Positions 20,945 to 29,546 of a stretch of 64,000 bases of DNA are shown here, in pieces. The translations under genes were made by a program, and so were the position numbers. The notes beneath the pieces were generated by a model that did no database searches, was not told the DNA's origin, and worked only from the letters and a program-made list of their open reading frames with translations. Position 1 is the stretch's first letter. Each line of letters starts with the position of its first letter. The stretch is from the NCBI RefSeq assembly GCF_027925305.1, contig NZ_BSDR01000001.1:1515001-1579000 (forward strand), given 5' to 3'. The DNA comes from Desulforhabdus amnigena (lineage in GTDB: Bacteria > Desulfobacterota > Syntrophobacteria > Syntrophobacterales > Syntrophobacteraceae).

Positions 20945-21388
20945 CTACTCCAATTTCACGGCCGTCCCATAGGCAAAAGCTTCAACGCACCCCACTCCTT
21001 TGCCTGCATTGCGGCCAATTGTCGATGTTTCGATGCGTACGTTGATGATGACGGTTGCCCCTGTTGCCGCCTCTTTCATTCGCAGCATAGCCTCTCTGCG
21101 GGCACGATCGATGAGACTCTCATAAGAACGGACTGTTCCTCCGAATATGTTGCGAAGCCCGGCGAGTATTCTTTTGAAGTAATCCACGGAAATCACGGCA
21201 CTACCGCAAACCAGTTCAGCAGCCTGCACCCGCCTTGATGGATCATCCACATGTTTCATAGTCACCGCCGGCAGGTAAAGAAGCATCATTTCCCTTTCGT
21301 TGATGGAACGGTAATGTCGCTTCTCAATCTGGCTCCCGACAAAATAACCCAGCGCAACCAGAGACAAAAAGATTATAAGATCGAACAT
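20945..21388 (-). CDS. YbjQ/UPF0145-family protein with N-terminal membrane anchor
   Basis: The 147-residue product starts with a hydrophobic segment (MFDLIIFLSLVALGYFVGS), followed by a YbjQ-type domain: MKHVDDPSRRVQAAELVCGSAVISVDYFKRILAGLRNIFGG is its first half, here cited by GSAVISVDYFKRI, and it ends with GATVIINVRIETSTI and FAYGTAVKLE. The start at 21388 has GAGAGGAG upstream. YbjQ domains are pentameric and have been called heavy-metal-binding, but the function is not settled. It lies 13 bases downstream of a second YbjQ protein, forming a two-gene unit. Confidence 0.8.
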   Translation of the reverse strand: MFDLIIFLSLVALGYFVGSQIEKRHYRSINEREMMLLYLPAVTMKHVDDPSRRVQAAELVCGSAVISVDYFKRILAGLRNIFGGTVRSYESLIDRARREAMLRMKEAATGATVIINVRIETSTIGRNAGKGVGCVEAFAYGTAVKLE

Positions 21389-21401
21389 GATCGGACTCCT
21401 C

Positions 21402-22067
21402 TCATTCCACGAATACAGCAGTCCCGTAGGCGTACAACTCGGCAGCACCCTGAGCTACGGAAGAAGTGGAAAACCGGACGTTCACGACGGCGTTCGCCCC
21501 CAGTTGAGCGGCCTGTTCGATCATCCGTTCCAGAGCTTGTTGGCGGGATTCGTTCAACAACTTTGTATATCCCTTGAGCTCCCCACCCACCAGATTTTTC
21601 AGGCTTGCCATTATGTCTTTCCCCAGGTGCTTTGCTCGAATCGTGCTGCCCGAAACCAGCCCAAAGTGTTCCACAATGGTCTTGCCGGGAACGGTTTCGA
21701 TATTCGTCACTATGATCTTACGGCCATTGGACGCATCCAGGGATCTGTTCGATTTGAAAGCCGTCCCCTCCATAGCCTTGAGTGGCTCCGCCTCTTCCAT
21801 CTGCAAGTCGGAGTTCTGTTCCAGCCCGGTAAAGTCTTCAAGGGGATCGAGCGTGCAAACGGCCCCTGCTGCTGCGAAAACCTTCTTGAATTTTTCAGCC
21901 GTCGCCGCATTGGCCCTCTTTTTGATCACTATCCGCTCACCGGAAAAAAGTCTTTCAATACCTTTGGCATCCAGTTTGAGCGCATTCATCAGAATCCCAC
22001 GAACCTGCTCGGCATCCATTCCAGGTAATGTTTTTCCCTCAAAGATCACATTATAATGCGTCGCCAT
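21402..22067 (-). CDS. YbjQ/UPF0145-family protein with N-terminal extension
   Basis: This 221-residue protein has a C-terminal YbjQ domain (KIIVTNIETVPGKTIVEHFG, GSTIRAKHLGKDIMASLKN, LGANAVVNVRFSTSSV, YAYGTAVFVE). About 90 N-terminal residues resemble small alpha/beta modules seen in predicted signalling or proteolysis-associated proteins (YNVIFEGKTLPGMDAEQV, ERLFSGERIVIKKRANAATAEKFKKVF). That N-module is similar to one used in DUF- and ClpS-like-annotated proteins, but I cannot name it firmly. It starts with ATG at 22067 after GGAAGGGG. The adjacent membrane-anchored paralogue suggests a hetero-oligomer; this is inference. Confidence 0.78.
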   Translation of the reverse strand: MATHYNVIFEGKTLPGMDAEQVRGILMNALKLDAKGIERLFSGERIVIKKRANAATAEKFKKVFAAAGAVCTLDPLEDFTGLEQNSDLQMEEAEPLKAMEGTAFKSNRSLDASNGRKIIVTNIETVPGKTIVEHFGLVSGSTIRAKHLGKDIMASLKNLVGGELKGYTKLLNESRQQALERMIEQAAQLGANAVVNVRFSTSSVAQGAAELYAYGTAVFVE

Positions 22068-22419
22068 AGTGAACCCCTTCCAAATAGCTGTCAGCAAAAA
22101 GCAAAACCCGTCAGGACCTCACCCTTGAAAGACCGGTAGACTCCCCCTCTTCAGGAGGTATACCAAGCCAGGAGGGCGCCGGGCAGTGAGAGGGAAAACA
22201 GCCGGTTTTTGAATTTTCCTTCCTCCCGTGCTCTCCGTGCCCTCTCCGATGAAAGGCTGCGATCCTCACCACGCTTCAAAATCGGCTTTTTGCAAAGCAA
22301 ACTTTACACTTAATTGCAGCGATGAAATTGGGTGACCTATCGGTGAATCACTGGGAAATCCTGACAAAAGGAATCCTTCATGGAAGGATGGGGAAGGTGG
22401 AAAAGGGTAGGAATTTATT
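22068..22419. other. intergenic region with half-repeat
   Basis: About 350 bases between the FAD-oxidase gene and the YbjQ pair. It includes a CCCGTGCTCTCCGTGCCCTC stretch near 22227-22247 that matches the right arm of the dispersed repeats at 2628-2688 and 33776-33853. No gene is supported. Confidence 0.4.
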
Positions 22420-23820
22420 TCAGAAAATCTTTCCGGGATTCAAAATCATTGCGGGATCGAAGACTTTCTTGATTTCTCTTTGGATTCGAATACTTTCCTT
22501 GGAAAGTTCCATGTGCAGAAAACGATTCTTCGCCATGCCGATGCCATGTTCCCCGGAAATCGTCCCCCCCATGGCGAGCACTCTTTGCAGAATATCGGCG
22601 ATCCCCTCCTCCACTCTCCTGGCAATATCCCGACTTTCGCCGGTAATGTTCAAATGAATATTGCCGTCCCCCGCATGGCCGAAAGAATAAATTTTCATGC
22701 CGTAAAGCTCTTCAAAACGGGGCAATCCCTCGACAAATTCGGCGATGCGCCCCATGGGAACCACAATGTCTTCCGGAATGTAGAGTGGAAAATGATGTTC
22801 GATCCGCAAAGAGACCTCTTTTCGGACAGCCCACATTTGCGCCCTTTTGTGAGAATCGGGTGCGAGGAGCACATTGACGGCTTCAAATTCGAGACAGATT
22901 TCACCGATGATTTCGATTTCTCTCTGAATGACCTCGGGTACCCCGTCGACTTCAACGAGGAGAAAAGCACCGGACTCCTGAACGCCGTCAAAAGGCATGT
23001 AGTCACCTACGAGTTCCAGGCAACGCCGGTCCATGAATTCCATGGCACAGGGAATGTGCCCCCGGCCAAGAATGGCGGTAACCGCACGCATGGCCTCGGC
23101 AAGACGAGGAAAAAGCGCCACCAGGGTCATGATTGCCGGTGGATTGGGAATCAGCTTCAGGGTGAGTTCGGTGATCACACACAACGTTCCTTCCGACCCC
23201 ACCAGAAGATGTGCCAGATCGTAGCCCACCACCCCTTTGCGAGTCTGCACTCCCGCCTTGATTTTCTCCCCGGAAGGCAGTACCGCTTCCAGTCCCAGCA
23301 CATAGTCCCGGGTGGTCCCGTATTTAACACAGGAAGGGCCGGCCGCATTGGTGGCGGCGTTTCCACCGAGAGAACAGGTATCCAGGCTTGCGGGATCGGG
23401 TGGATAATAAAGCCCCACATTCTGTGCCGCCCTCTTCAAATCCATATTGATCACACCCGGCTGTACCACGGCGATCAAATTCTCCCTGTCGATGGAGAGG
23501 ATACGGTTCATTCTGGCAAGAGAGAGCACCACTCCACCCCAAAAAGGCAGAGCACCTCCCGTGAGTCCCGTGCCGGCGCCTCTCGGAACGACCGGAAAAC
23601 GATATTCATTGGCCAACCGCAAAAGAGCCTGCACCTGATCCGCAGAGACCGCTTCCACGACAAGATCGGGGGTACAGCGAAACTCCGAGGCGTCCTGCGA
23701 AAAGCTCTCCAGTTTACGGGGATCGGTAATACAGGCATCTTTCCCCACTGCATCCATGATGCGGGCGGCTATTTCAGGTGTCAAAGGCAGATAAGGGTTG
23801 TCGATGGTCTTCAAAATCAA
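22420..23820 (-). CDS. FAD-binding oxidase, GlcD/D-lactate dehydrogenase type
   Basis: A 466-residue FAD_binding_4/FAD-oxidase_C protein of the GlcD family, which oxidises 2-hydroxy acids such as glycolate or D-lactate. Motifs are VVPRGAGTGLTGGALP, the FAD loop DPASLDTCSLGGNAATNAAG, and the C-terminal YSFGHAGDGNIHLNI plus SGEHGIGMAKN. The start is TTG at 23820, overlapping the permease stop by 4 bases (TTGA), so it is translationally coupled to the ABC transporter genes. No GlcE/GlcF partner is visible. Coupling to an amino-acid-type importer suggests the imported solute may be related to its substrate; this is inference. Confidence 0.92.
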   Translation of the reverse strand: MILKTIDNPYLPLTPEIAARIMDAVGKDACITDPRKLESFSQDASEFRCTPDLVVEAVSADQVQALLRLANEYRFPVVPRGAGTGLTGGALPFWGGVVLSLARMNRILSIDRENLIAVVQPGVINMDLKRAAQNVGLYYPPDPASLDTCSLGGNAATNAAGPSCVKYGTTRDYVLGLEAVLPSGEKIKAGVQTRKGVVGYDLAHLLVGSEGTLCVITELTLKLIPNPPAIMTLVALFPRLAEAMRAVTAILGRGHIPCAMEFMDRRCLELVGDYMPFDGVQESGAFLLVEVDGVPEVIQREIEIIGEICLEFEAVNVLLAPDSHKRAQMWAVRKEVSLRIEHHFPLYIPEDIVVPMGRIAEFVEGLPRFEELYGMKIYSFGHAGDGNIHLNITGESRDIARRVEEGIADILQRVLAMGGTISGEHGIGMAKNRFLHMELSKESIRIQREIKKVFDPAMILNPGKIF

Positions 23821-24491
23821 TTCCTGTGATGTTCAAAACCGGGAAGACTCAGGTGGCCTTCCAGCCGGTGCAGCAACCAGCTCGCCAAGGAAACGAGGGC
23901 GAGATAGAAGGCTCCCACCGTCAGAAAAACTTCGGTGTACTTGAAGTAATGGGAAGCAAGGATCTTTGCCTCGCCGGTCATTTCGATACAGGTCACCATA
24001 TAGGCCAAAGAGGAATACTTGATGAGATAAATGATTTCGTTCCCGCACCCGGGAAGGGCCCTACGAAGCGCCTGAGGCAAAATGATGGACTTCAGCATCT
24101 TCCACTTTGTAAAGCCGAGCGCCTGCGCTGCAAGCAGCTGGCCTCTCTTGATGGAAAGCAATGCCCCCCGAACATACTCGGATTGATAGGCGCCGCTGCA
24201 CAGAGAAAAGCCAACCACTGAAGCGACAAAGGGCGAAAGATAGATTCCCACGTGCGGAAGACCGAAATACCAGAAGAAAAGCTGAACGACCAAAGGGGTC
24301 CCGCGGAAGAGAGCCACATAGGCATTGGCCAGTGTTTTGAAAAGGCGATTCCCATAGACTCGCGTCGCACCGGCCCAAACGCCGATGCAAACCCCAAAGA
24401 AAGCCGAGGGAAGGATCAGCGCAATGCTGACCTTGAGCCCTCTCAGCAGGGATGGCAAAACTTCGGATTGAAGAAACTGCAGTTCTTCCAT
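23817..24491 (-). CDS. polar amino-acid ABC transporter permease (second)
   Basis: A 224-residue inner-membrane permease of the HisM/GlnP type. It has several hydrophobic segments and the EAA-loop signature QAAQALGFTKWKMLKSIILPQALRRALPGCGNE, cited by its core ALGFTKWKML and LPQALR, followed by LIKYSSLAYM. The FRGTPLVVQLFFWYFGLP segment is typical of the family. It follows the ATPase gene with a 6-base gap and is coupled by overlap to the FAD-oxidase. Confidence 0.93.
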   Translation of the reverse strand: MEELQFLQSEVLPSLLRGLKVSIALILPSAFFGVCIGVWAGATRVYGNRLFKTLANAYVALFRGTPLVVQLFFWYFGLPHVGIYLSPFVASVVGFSLCSGAYQSEYVRGALLSIKRGQLLAAQALGFTKWKMLKSIILPQALRRALPGCGNEIIYLIKYSSLAYMVTCIEMTGEAKILASHYFKYTEVFLTVGAFYLALVSLASWLLHRLEGHLSLPGFEHHRN

Positions 24492-24497
24492 GTGTAT

Positions 24498-25259
24498 CTA
24501 ACCGGCCTCTCCATAGAGTTCATTGATTTTTGAACAAAATTCTTTGGTCCTGGCGCATTCGGCAGAAAAGAGAATCTTTGATGGAGGCCCCTGTTCCACG
24601 ATGAGGCCATCTTCCATGAAGATGATCTCAGTGGCCAGAGCGCTGGAAAACCCGATCTGATGGGTGGCCATGATCATGGTCATGCCGTTCGCCACCAGAT
24701 CCCTGATCACCGAGAGCACTTCCCCGATCAACTCGGGGTCGAGAGCGGAGGTCGGTTCATCGAGAAGCATCACCTTGGGGTCCATGGCAAGAGCCCGTGC
24801 AATGGAAACGCGCTGCTTCTGCCCACCTGAAAGCTGAGCGGGGTAATGATCGATGTGTCCTCCGAGGCCGACTCTTTCCAATTCCGCGACAGCCCGTTCC
24901 CGGGCCGATTTTTTGTCCATCCCCTTCACGCGCACCAGGGCGATCTGCACGTTCTGCAGCGCCGTGAGATGATCGAAGAGATTGAAGTCCTGAAAAATCA
25001 TCCCCACCTGCTGCCTGTAGGCGTAAAGTTCGCGCTTCCGGTGCCGGTTCACCTTTCTCCCTTCCAGCCAAATTTCGCCTTCCTCAGGCATGACGAGGAA
25101 ATTGATGCACTGCAGGAGGGTGCTTTTTCCTCCCCCGGAAGGTCCGATGAGGACCTTGAGTTCTCCCTTGGAGATGGAAAGGGAAATCCCCTTCAGAATT
25201 TCCCGGTGACCGAAAGTTTTTCTTATATTTTCAAGTCGCAGAATGGGTTCGTTTTCCAT
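24498..25259 (-). CDS. polar amino-acid ABC transporter ATP-binding protein
   Basis: A 253-residue GlnQ/HisP-type ATPase. Walker A is GPSGGGKST, the Q-loop is in MIFQDFNLFDHLT, the signature is LSGGQKQRVSIARAL and Walker B is VMLLDEPTSALDPEL, with the switch His in MATHQIGF. It lies between the two permease genes of the transporter and supplies energy for import. Confidence 0.95.
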   Translation of the reverse strand: MENEPILRLENIRKTFGHREILKGISLSISKGELKVLIGPSGGGKSTLLQCINFLVMPEEGEIWLEGRKVNRHRKRELYAYRQQVGMIFQDFNLFDHLTALQNVQIALVRVKGMDKKSARERAVAELERVGLGGHIDHYPAQLSGGQKQRVSIARALAMDPKVMLLDEPTSALDPELIGEVLSVIRDLVANGMTMIMATHQIGFSSALATEIIFMEDGLIVEQGPPSKILFSAECARTKEFCSKINELYGEAG

Positions 25260-25400
25260 TGTTTCATTGAAATCCTTTATGTGAAATCGTCTTCAGGAGA
25301 CTTCGTTGAGCGCTGCAATGCCGGGAATTGCTCCTGCAAGACAATCGAATCCTTCAAAATAAGAATTTATCCTCGACTTTGTCCCGTCGGGTCAGGAGGA

Positions 25401-26069
25401 TCAATGCGAATAGCCATGGATTCTTGTTTTGCTTTCCAAAAACCGAAGTCCCTTCGTCCCTGCATAAGTCAATATGAGATAGATCATTCCCGCGGCAATG
25501 TAGAGAGGAAGGTGCTGATACGTTCTGGTAGCCACAAAATGGGTGCGGGCCATGATTTCGGCGACTCCCAGAGCATAAGCGACCGCTGAATCCTTCAGAA
25601 CAATGGAATATTCGTTGGACCATGCCGGAATGGAAAGGCGTAAAGCCTGCGGCAAAATAATGAACAGGACCGCCTGGGTATCACTCATGCCGAGGGCCTG
25701 CGCAGCCTTCAACTGGCCTGCCGGCATGGAAGCAATGGCTCCGCGAAAAATTTGAGACTGATATGCTGCACTGATCAGTCCGAGAACGATGACCGCAACG
25801 GTAAAGGCGGAAAGATTGATATTCAGGAGTGAGCAAAAACCAAAATAAAAAAGAAACAGAAGGACGAGAAGGGGCACTCCGCGGAAAAACCAGACATAGA
25901 TCCTGACTCCGGCTTTCACCAGGAAAGAGCCGTAAACATGCCCTACGGCGAGCGGCACTCCCAGGGCAAGGCCGAACAGCATGGCTCCCACCACGATGCC
26001 TACGGTCACAAATGAGCCTTGCAACATATAGGGCAAGGCATGGATAACGGCGCTCAGTCCTTCAGACAT
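25401..26069 (-). CDS. polar amino-acid ABC transporter permease (first)
   Basis: A 222-residue HisQ/GlnP-type permease with the family segments FRGVPLLVLLFLFYFG and the EAA loop QLKAAQALGMSDTQAVLFIILPQALRL, cited by its core AAQALGMSDTQ, followed by EYSIVLKDSAVAYALGV. Together with the second permease it would form the membrane heterodimer. It is separated from the binding-protein gene by a terminator-like hairpin and from the ATPase gene by about 140 bases. Confidence 0.93.
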   Translation of the reverse strand: MSEGLSAVIHALPYMLQGSFVTVGIVVGAMLFGLALGVPLAVGHVYGSFLVKAGVRIYVWFFRGVPLLVLLFLFYFGFCSLLNINLSAFTVAVIVLGLISAAYQSQIFRGAIASMPAGQLKAAQALGMSDTQAVLFIILPQALRLSIPAWSNEYSIVLKDSAVAYALGVAEIMARTHFVATRTYQHLPLYIAAGMIYLILTYAGTKGLRFLESKTRIHGYSH

Positions 26070-26124
26070 GCTAACGAGGCTTTCCTTCGAGTTTGCCGGC
26101 GGGACGAATTACTTCCCTGAAGTC

Positions 26125-26167
26125 AAAAAAACCGGCAAGTTTCAGGAAAATCCCTGATTCTTGCCGG
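26125..26167 (-). terminator. attenuator-like terminator between binding-protein and permease genes
   Basis: On the minus strand, CCGGCAAG..TCAGGG pairs with CCTG..CTTGCCGG around a short A/T loop, and a seven-T run follows immediately. It sits about 40 bases after the stop of the substrate-binding protein and before the first permease gene. That position fits partial termination giving more binding protein than membrane components, as in other ABC operons (inference). Confidence 0.85.
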
Positions 26168-26209
26168 GATCAAATCTTCGGTACGATGATTTAAAAACAG
26201 CAATGACGG

Positions 26210-26977
26210 CTACTTCTTCAATTCATATTTTACCTGCAGGCTTTCCCACTCGGGAGAAGCCATGATCTTTTTCAGCCCCTCATTGAGGGTATTCAGCAGT
26301 TCGGTATCTTCCTTGCGCACGGCATATCCGAATTCCTCCTCCGGCATGCCGAAACCGCCGAGGATCTTCACAGGTTTCTTCTTGACAGCATCCTGCGCCG
26401 GAGCATCGTCCATGGCGGCGGCAACGATACGGCCGTTGATCACGTCTTCAATGGCAAGAGGAGCAGAATCATAATAGACCAGCTCAAATTTCTTTCCCTG
26501 ACCCTTGATCAGGTTTTCTTCAATCCACTTGGCTTCCGTAGTCCCTCGCTGAACGCCGATCTTTTTTCCTTCACTCATGGCGGTTTCAGGTGTCAGATCG
26601 GAATCCGCCTTGGCGACCAGCACCTGAGAGATCTTCCAATAAGGAAGAGTGAAATTGACTTCTTTCTTGCGCGCTTCGGTGATGCTCATGCCGGAGGCGA
26701 TCATATCGATCTTCTTGGCTTTGAGACTTGGAATGATCCCGTCCCAGTCCATGGGCTGATGCTTGACTTTGAATCCCATGTCCTTGGCGATCCAATTGAT
26801 GACAGCCACATCGAACCCGTCAGGATTTCCCTCTTTGTCCACGAATGCAAACGGGGGAAAATTCGCGTCGATCCCATTGATGTAGGTTTTTTCCTCAGCC
26901 AGGCAAGACATCACATTCACAGCCATAAGCAATGAAAAAATCAGTGTAAAAACCGCAAAAAATTTCTTTGTCTTCAC
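26210..26977 (-). CDS. amino-acid ABC transporter periplasmic substrate-binding protein
   Basis: A 255-residue SBP_bac_3 protein. It has a signal peptide (KTKKFFAVFTLIFSLLMAVNVMSCLA, cited by FFAVFTLIFSLLMAVNVMSC, with a Cys that could make it a lipoprotein), then the fold markers NFPPFAFVDKEGNPDGFDVA, GMSITEARKKEVNFTLPY and GTTEAKWIEENL. I chose the GTG at 26977 because AAAGGAG lies upstream. It heads the transporter operon. The ligand is probably a polar amino acid or related acid; not determinable here. Confidence 0.93.
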   Translation of the reverse strand: MKTKKFFAVFTLIFSLLMAVNVMSCLAEEKTYINGIDANFPPFAFVDKEGNPDGFDVAVINWIAKDMGFKVKHQPMDWDGIIPSLKAKKIDMIASGMSITEARKKEVNFTLPYWKISQVLVAKADSDLTPETAMSEGKKIGVQRGTTEAKWIEENLIKGQGKKFELVYYDSAPLAIEDVINGRIVAAAMDDAPAQDAVKKKPVKILGGFGMPEEEFGYAVRKEDTELLNTLNEGLKKIMASPEWESLQVKYELKK

Positions 26978-27316
26978 TTCCCTCTCCTTTCGTTGAGTTG
27001 AAAGAACCAAAGCCCCCTCCCGCCTTCACCCGACTGGAACCTGACAGCAGGATCATTTTGCACGGTCAAGATTCCGAAAAGACGATCGAATCGAGATCGC
27101 GAGAAAAATAACAAATGGTTAGAATGGGATCAAGAAGAAATCTGCCGCGAAGGGAAGGCTGTAAGGGGGAAGAATCCTTGGAATCATTGGATGGCCATGA
27201 GATAAAGGCTGCAAAGTGCTCTCATCTCATGGCCTTCGGTTTAAATCATAAGGGCAGTATCTGCGGTCAGTCCCTATACGATGCGATATTTGCAAAGTCG
27301 TTGCGTTCACAATCGG
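26978..27316. other. intergenic region upstream of the ABC operon
   Basis: About 340 bases that should hold the promoter of the ABC operon (minus strand) and the end of the ridA transcript. The hairpin at 27193-27234 is the only clear structure. A 76-codon plus-strand frame here has no support. Confidence 0.4.
27193..27234 (-). terminator. hairpin downstream of ridA
   Basis: Perfect 11-bp arms (GGCCATGAGAT / ATCTCATGGCC) enclose a 20-base loop, about 85 bases after the ridA stop on the minus strand. There is no clear T-run, so it may be a weak terminator or an mRNA-stabilising stem. Confidence 0.45.
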
Positions 27317-27703
27317 CTAGAAGGACCGAAACGCCGTGCACTTGACCTCCACCTTTGCGCCTTTCGGCAGTCCTCGCACTTCCACCACTGCGCGGGCGGG
27401 TTTGTGGTTCGAAAAATATTCTTCGTAGATGGTGTTGAATACCGAAAACTGACCCATATCCGTCACAAAAACATCAACGGCCGCCACGTCGGACAATCCG
27501 TATCCCGCCGCCTTGAGTATATTCTGCATATTATTCAAGGCCTGTCTTGCCTGGTCGGCAAAGTCCTCGCTCACCAGTTCCACGCTTCCGGGCTTCAACG
27601 CTATCTGTCCACTCACGAAAAGCCAACCGCCCGCTTTAATCCCCTGAGAATAAGGCCCGATGGCAGCTGGAGCCTGATCCGTTTGAATGACTTCGCAACT
27701 CAT
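27317..27703 (-). CDS. RidA family reactive-intermediate deaminase
   Basis: RidA hydrolyses reactive enamines/imines generated by PLP enzymes. The 128-residue product has QAPAAIGPYSQGIKAGGWLFVSGQIAL, cited by its core IGPYSQGIK, then ALNNMQNILKAAGY, VFVTDMGQF and the catalytic-Arg region PARAVVEVRGLPKGAKVEVKC, cited by PARAVVEVRGLPKGAKVE. I chose the ATG at 27703 because GGAGG lies upstream and family proteins begin close to this point. Confidence 0.94.
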   Translation of the reverse strand: MSCEVIQTDQAPAAIGPYSQGIKAGGWLFVSGQIALKPGSVELVSEDFADQARQALNNMQNILKAAGYGLSDVAAVDVFVTDMGQFSVFNTIYEEYFSNHKPARAVVEVRGLPKGAKVEVKCTAFRSF

Positions 27704-27814
27704 TGGATAAAATCCTCCCACATACGAAAAATCCTTTTCCACCCTCACGTCAACTCGGCAATCATTCGACCGTCCCCGCACCCTCAGGGCCTTTTGAAAT
27801 GATACTCATAAAGA

Positions 27815-28069
27815 TTACGATTCAGCCTCAAAGTTCTTGATGAACTGTCCGATCTGAACTCCCAGATAAACGCACTCTATTCCATCGAGGCAATCCTCTG
27901 CATCCTTTTTTTCAAGGTGAGTGGTCAATTCATGCCGGCCTTTGGACAACTTCACAATCCAGGCATCTTTCCGGTCATCAAAGTCGAGCGAGAGATCCAG
28001 ACCATGTTTGTCAATCTCTGAATACATCTCCCGCAATTTTCCATCCAATGTTTTTTTATCGACGCTCAT
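27815..28069 (-). CDS. small hypothetical protein, 84 residues
   Basis: I do not recognise this protein. It is a charged, probably soluble 84-residue product (KKTLDGKLREMYSEIDKHGL, DLSLDFDDRKDAWIVKLSKG, HELTTHLEKKDAEDCLDGIE) with a good ribosome-binding site (AAAGGAG). The alternating charged/hydrophobic pattern suggests an alpha+beta fold like small HMA- or YezG-type modules, but no motif proves it. It lies about 110 bases upstream of ridA on the same strand. Confidence 0.72.
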   Translation of the reverse strand: MSVDKKTLDGKLREMYSEIDKHGLDLSLDFDDRKDAWIVKLSKGRHELTTHLEKKDAEDCLDGIECVYLGVQIGQFIKNFEAES

Positions 28070-28301
28070 GAAATTCTCCTTTTTCTACAGTGAACTCATG
28101 CAAGTGTCCAAAACTCATGTCCTCTTTTACACTCACATACGATAATCAGCATCTTGTGAAATACCAGAGGTAAAAGTAACGCCATTCCATTTCTTCAGCG
28201 GTTGTTGGAAGAAATCTTTATTGCCATGAATTCCTCAAGATTCTATTATGCGGTCGTTCCGACCCTGATCATTTGTATCCGCTCCTTGCGGATGTCTTTT
28301 T

Positions 28302-29546
28302 ATGCTGAGCTTTTTTACTCATCCGAAAGAAGCGGATTTGAATTCTTCGGCATCATACAAAATTCTCATGTATTCGCACGATACCTACGGTCTGGGCCAT
28401 ATCAGAAGATGCCTGGCCATAGCCCGCAGCCTGAGTAAAACTCCGGCCAACATTCTTCTTCTGACGGGCTCCCCCCTGGCAGGCCGATTCAAGATCCCCG
28501 GGCACATCGATTTTGTCCGCATCCCCGGAATGATCAAAGTCACCAACGAGCAATATCTTCCTCTTTCCATGAAGCTGGACGCCGCGGAAGTCCTGGAGAT
28601 TCGAAAAAGCATTATTCTCGCCACGGCCAAGGCTTTCCGACCGGATTTCTTCATCGTGGACAAAGCGCCGCTGGGCTTGAAACGGGAAGTGGTGGATACT
28701 CTGCGCTGGCTCAAAACCGATTTTCCATCCTGCAGGTCCATCCTGGGCCTCAGAGATATTATGGACAGCGCCGAATCCACCATAGAAGACTGGAAGAGCA
28801 AAGACATCTACGAAGCCATGGACCAGCTCTACGATGAAATATGGGTCTATGGCTGCAGAAATTTTTACGATCCCATCCAAGAATATGCCATTCCGCCCCA
28901 TGTGGCCGAAAAAATTTATTTTACGGGCTATATCCCCAGGCACGTTCCATGCCGGGAGGACATTCAGATCACACGCAGGTCACTGGGCATATCCGACAAT
29001 GAGAAACTCATCATCGTCACGACCGGCGGCGGCGGCGACGGTCAACCGGTCGTAAACACATTTCTCAAAGCCTTCGATTCCGCTCATGGCGGAATTCCGG
29101 AACGCACTCGAGTCGTCATCGTGACGGGTCCATTCATTTCCCCCAAGGATTACAAGGAAGTGGTGAAGCGATGTGAATCACTCGGGTTTATCACCCTCAA
29201 GTTCTACCGTTTCATGGAACGGCTGATCGGTGCCGCTCAGGTAGTGGTCAGCATGGGCGGATACAACACGGTGTGCGAAATTGCGAGTCAAAGAAAACCT
29301 TTTCTCATCGTTCCAAGGACCGTTCCACGTGAAGAACAGCTCATCCGTGCCCAGGTTTTGTGCACCAAAGGTTTTTGCGACTATCTGCACCCCGCGGAAT
29401 TGACCCCCGCAGCTCTTCGTCAAAGGGTCCTGGCTCTTCTGCACAATGGTTCCTCGTGCCGGGAGAAGATGGGACACTTCCCCTTCACGGCTCTTGAAGT
29501 CATTCGCAAGCGCATTCTTCAGCACAAGGGAGGTCGGCAGGTTTGA
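28302..29546 (+). CDS. MurG-like (GT28-type) glycosyltransferase
   Basis: This 414-residue protein belongs to the predicted glycosyltransferase group related to MurG. It has the nucleotide-sugar N-domain start MYSHDTYGLGHIRRCLAIAR and the C-domain donor-binding region VSMGGYNTVCEIASQRKPFL followed by VPRTVPREEQLIRAQ. The ATG at 28302 has no obvious ribosome-binding site; an internal ATG at 28368 (MYSHDTYG) is possible. It is the first of three overlapping glycosyltransferase genes. Acceptor and donor are unknown. Confidence 0.88.
   Translation: MLSFFTHPKEADLNSSASYKILMYSHDTYGLGHIRRCLAIARSLSKTPANILLLTGSPLAGRFKIPGHIDFVRIPGMIKVTNEQYLPLSMKLDAAEVLEIRKSIILATAKAFRPDFFIVDKAPLGLKREVVDTLRWLKTDFPSCRSILGLRDIMDSAESTIEDWKSKDIYEAMDQLYDEIWVYGCRNFYDPIQEYAIPPHVAEKIYFTGYIPRHVPCREDIQITRRSLGISDNEKLIIVTTGGGGDGQPVVNTFLKAFDSAHGGIPERTRVVIVTGPFISPKDYKEVVKRCESLGFITLKFYRFMERLIGAAQVVVSMGGYNTVCEIASQRKPFLIVPRTVPREEQLIRAQVLCTKGFCDYLHPAELTPAALRQRVLALLHNGSSCREKMGHFPFTALEVIRKRILQHKGGRQV

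Noticed and set aside
22480-23829. Long plus-strand frame opposite the FAD-oxidase (449 codons)
   Set aside because: The minus-strand GlcD-type protein has complete motifs throughout; the opposite frame shows none.
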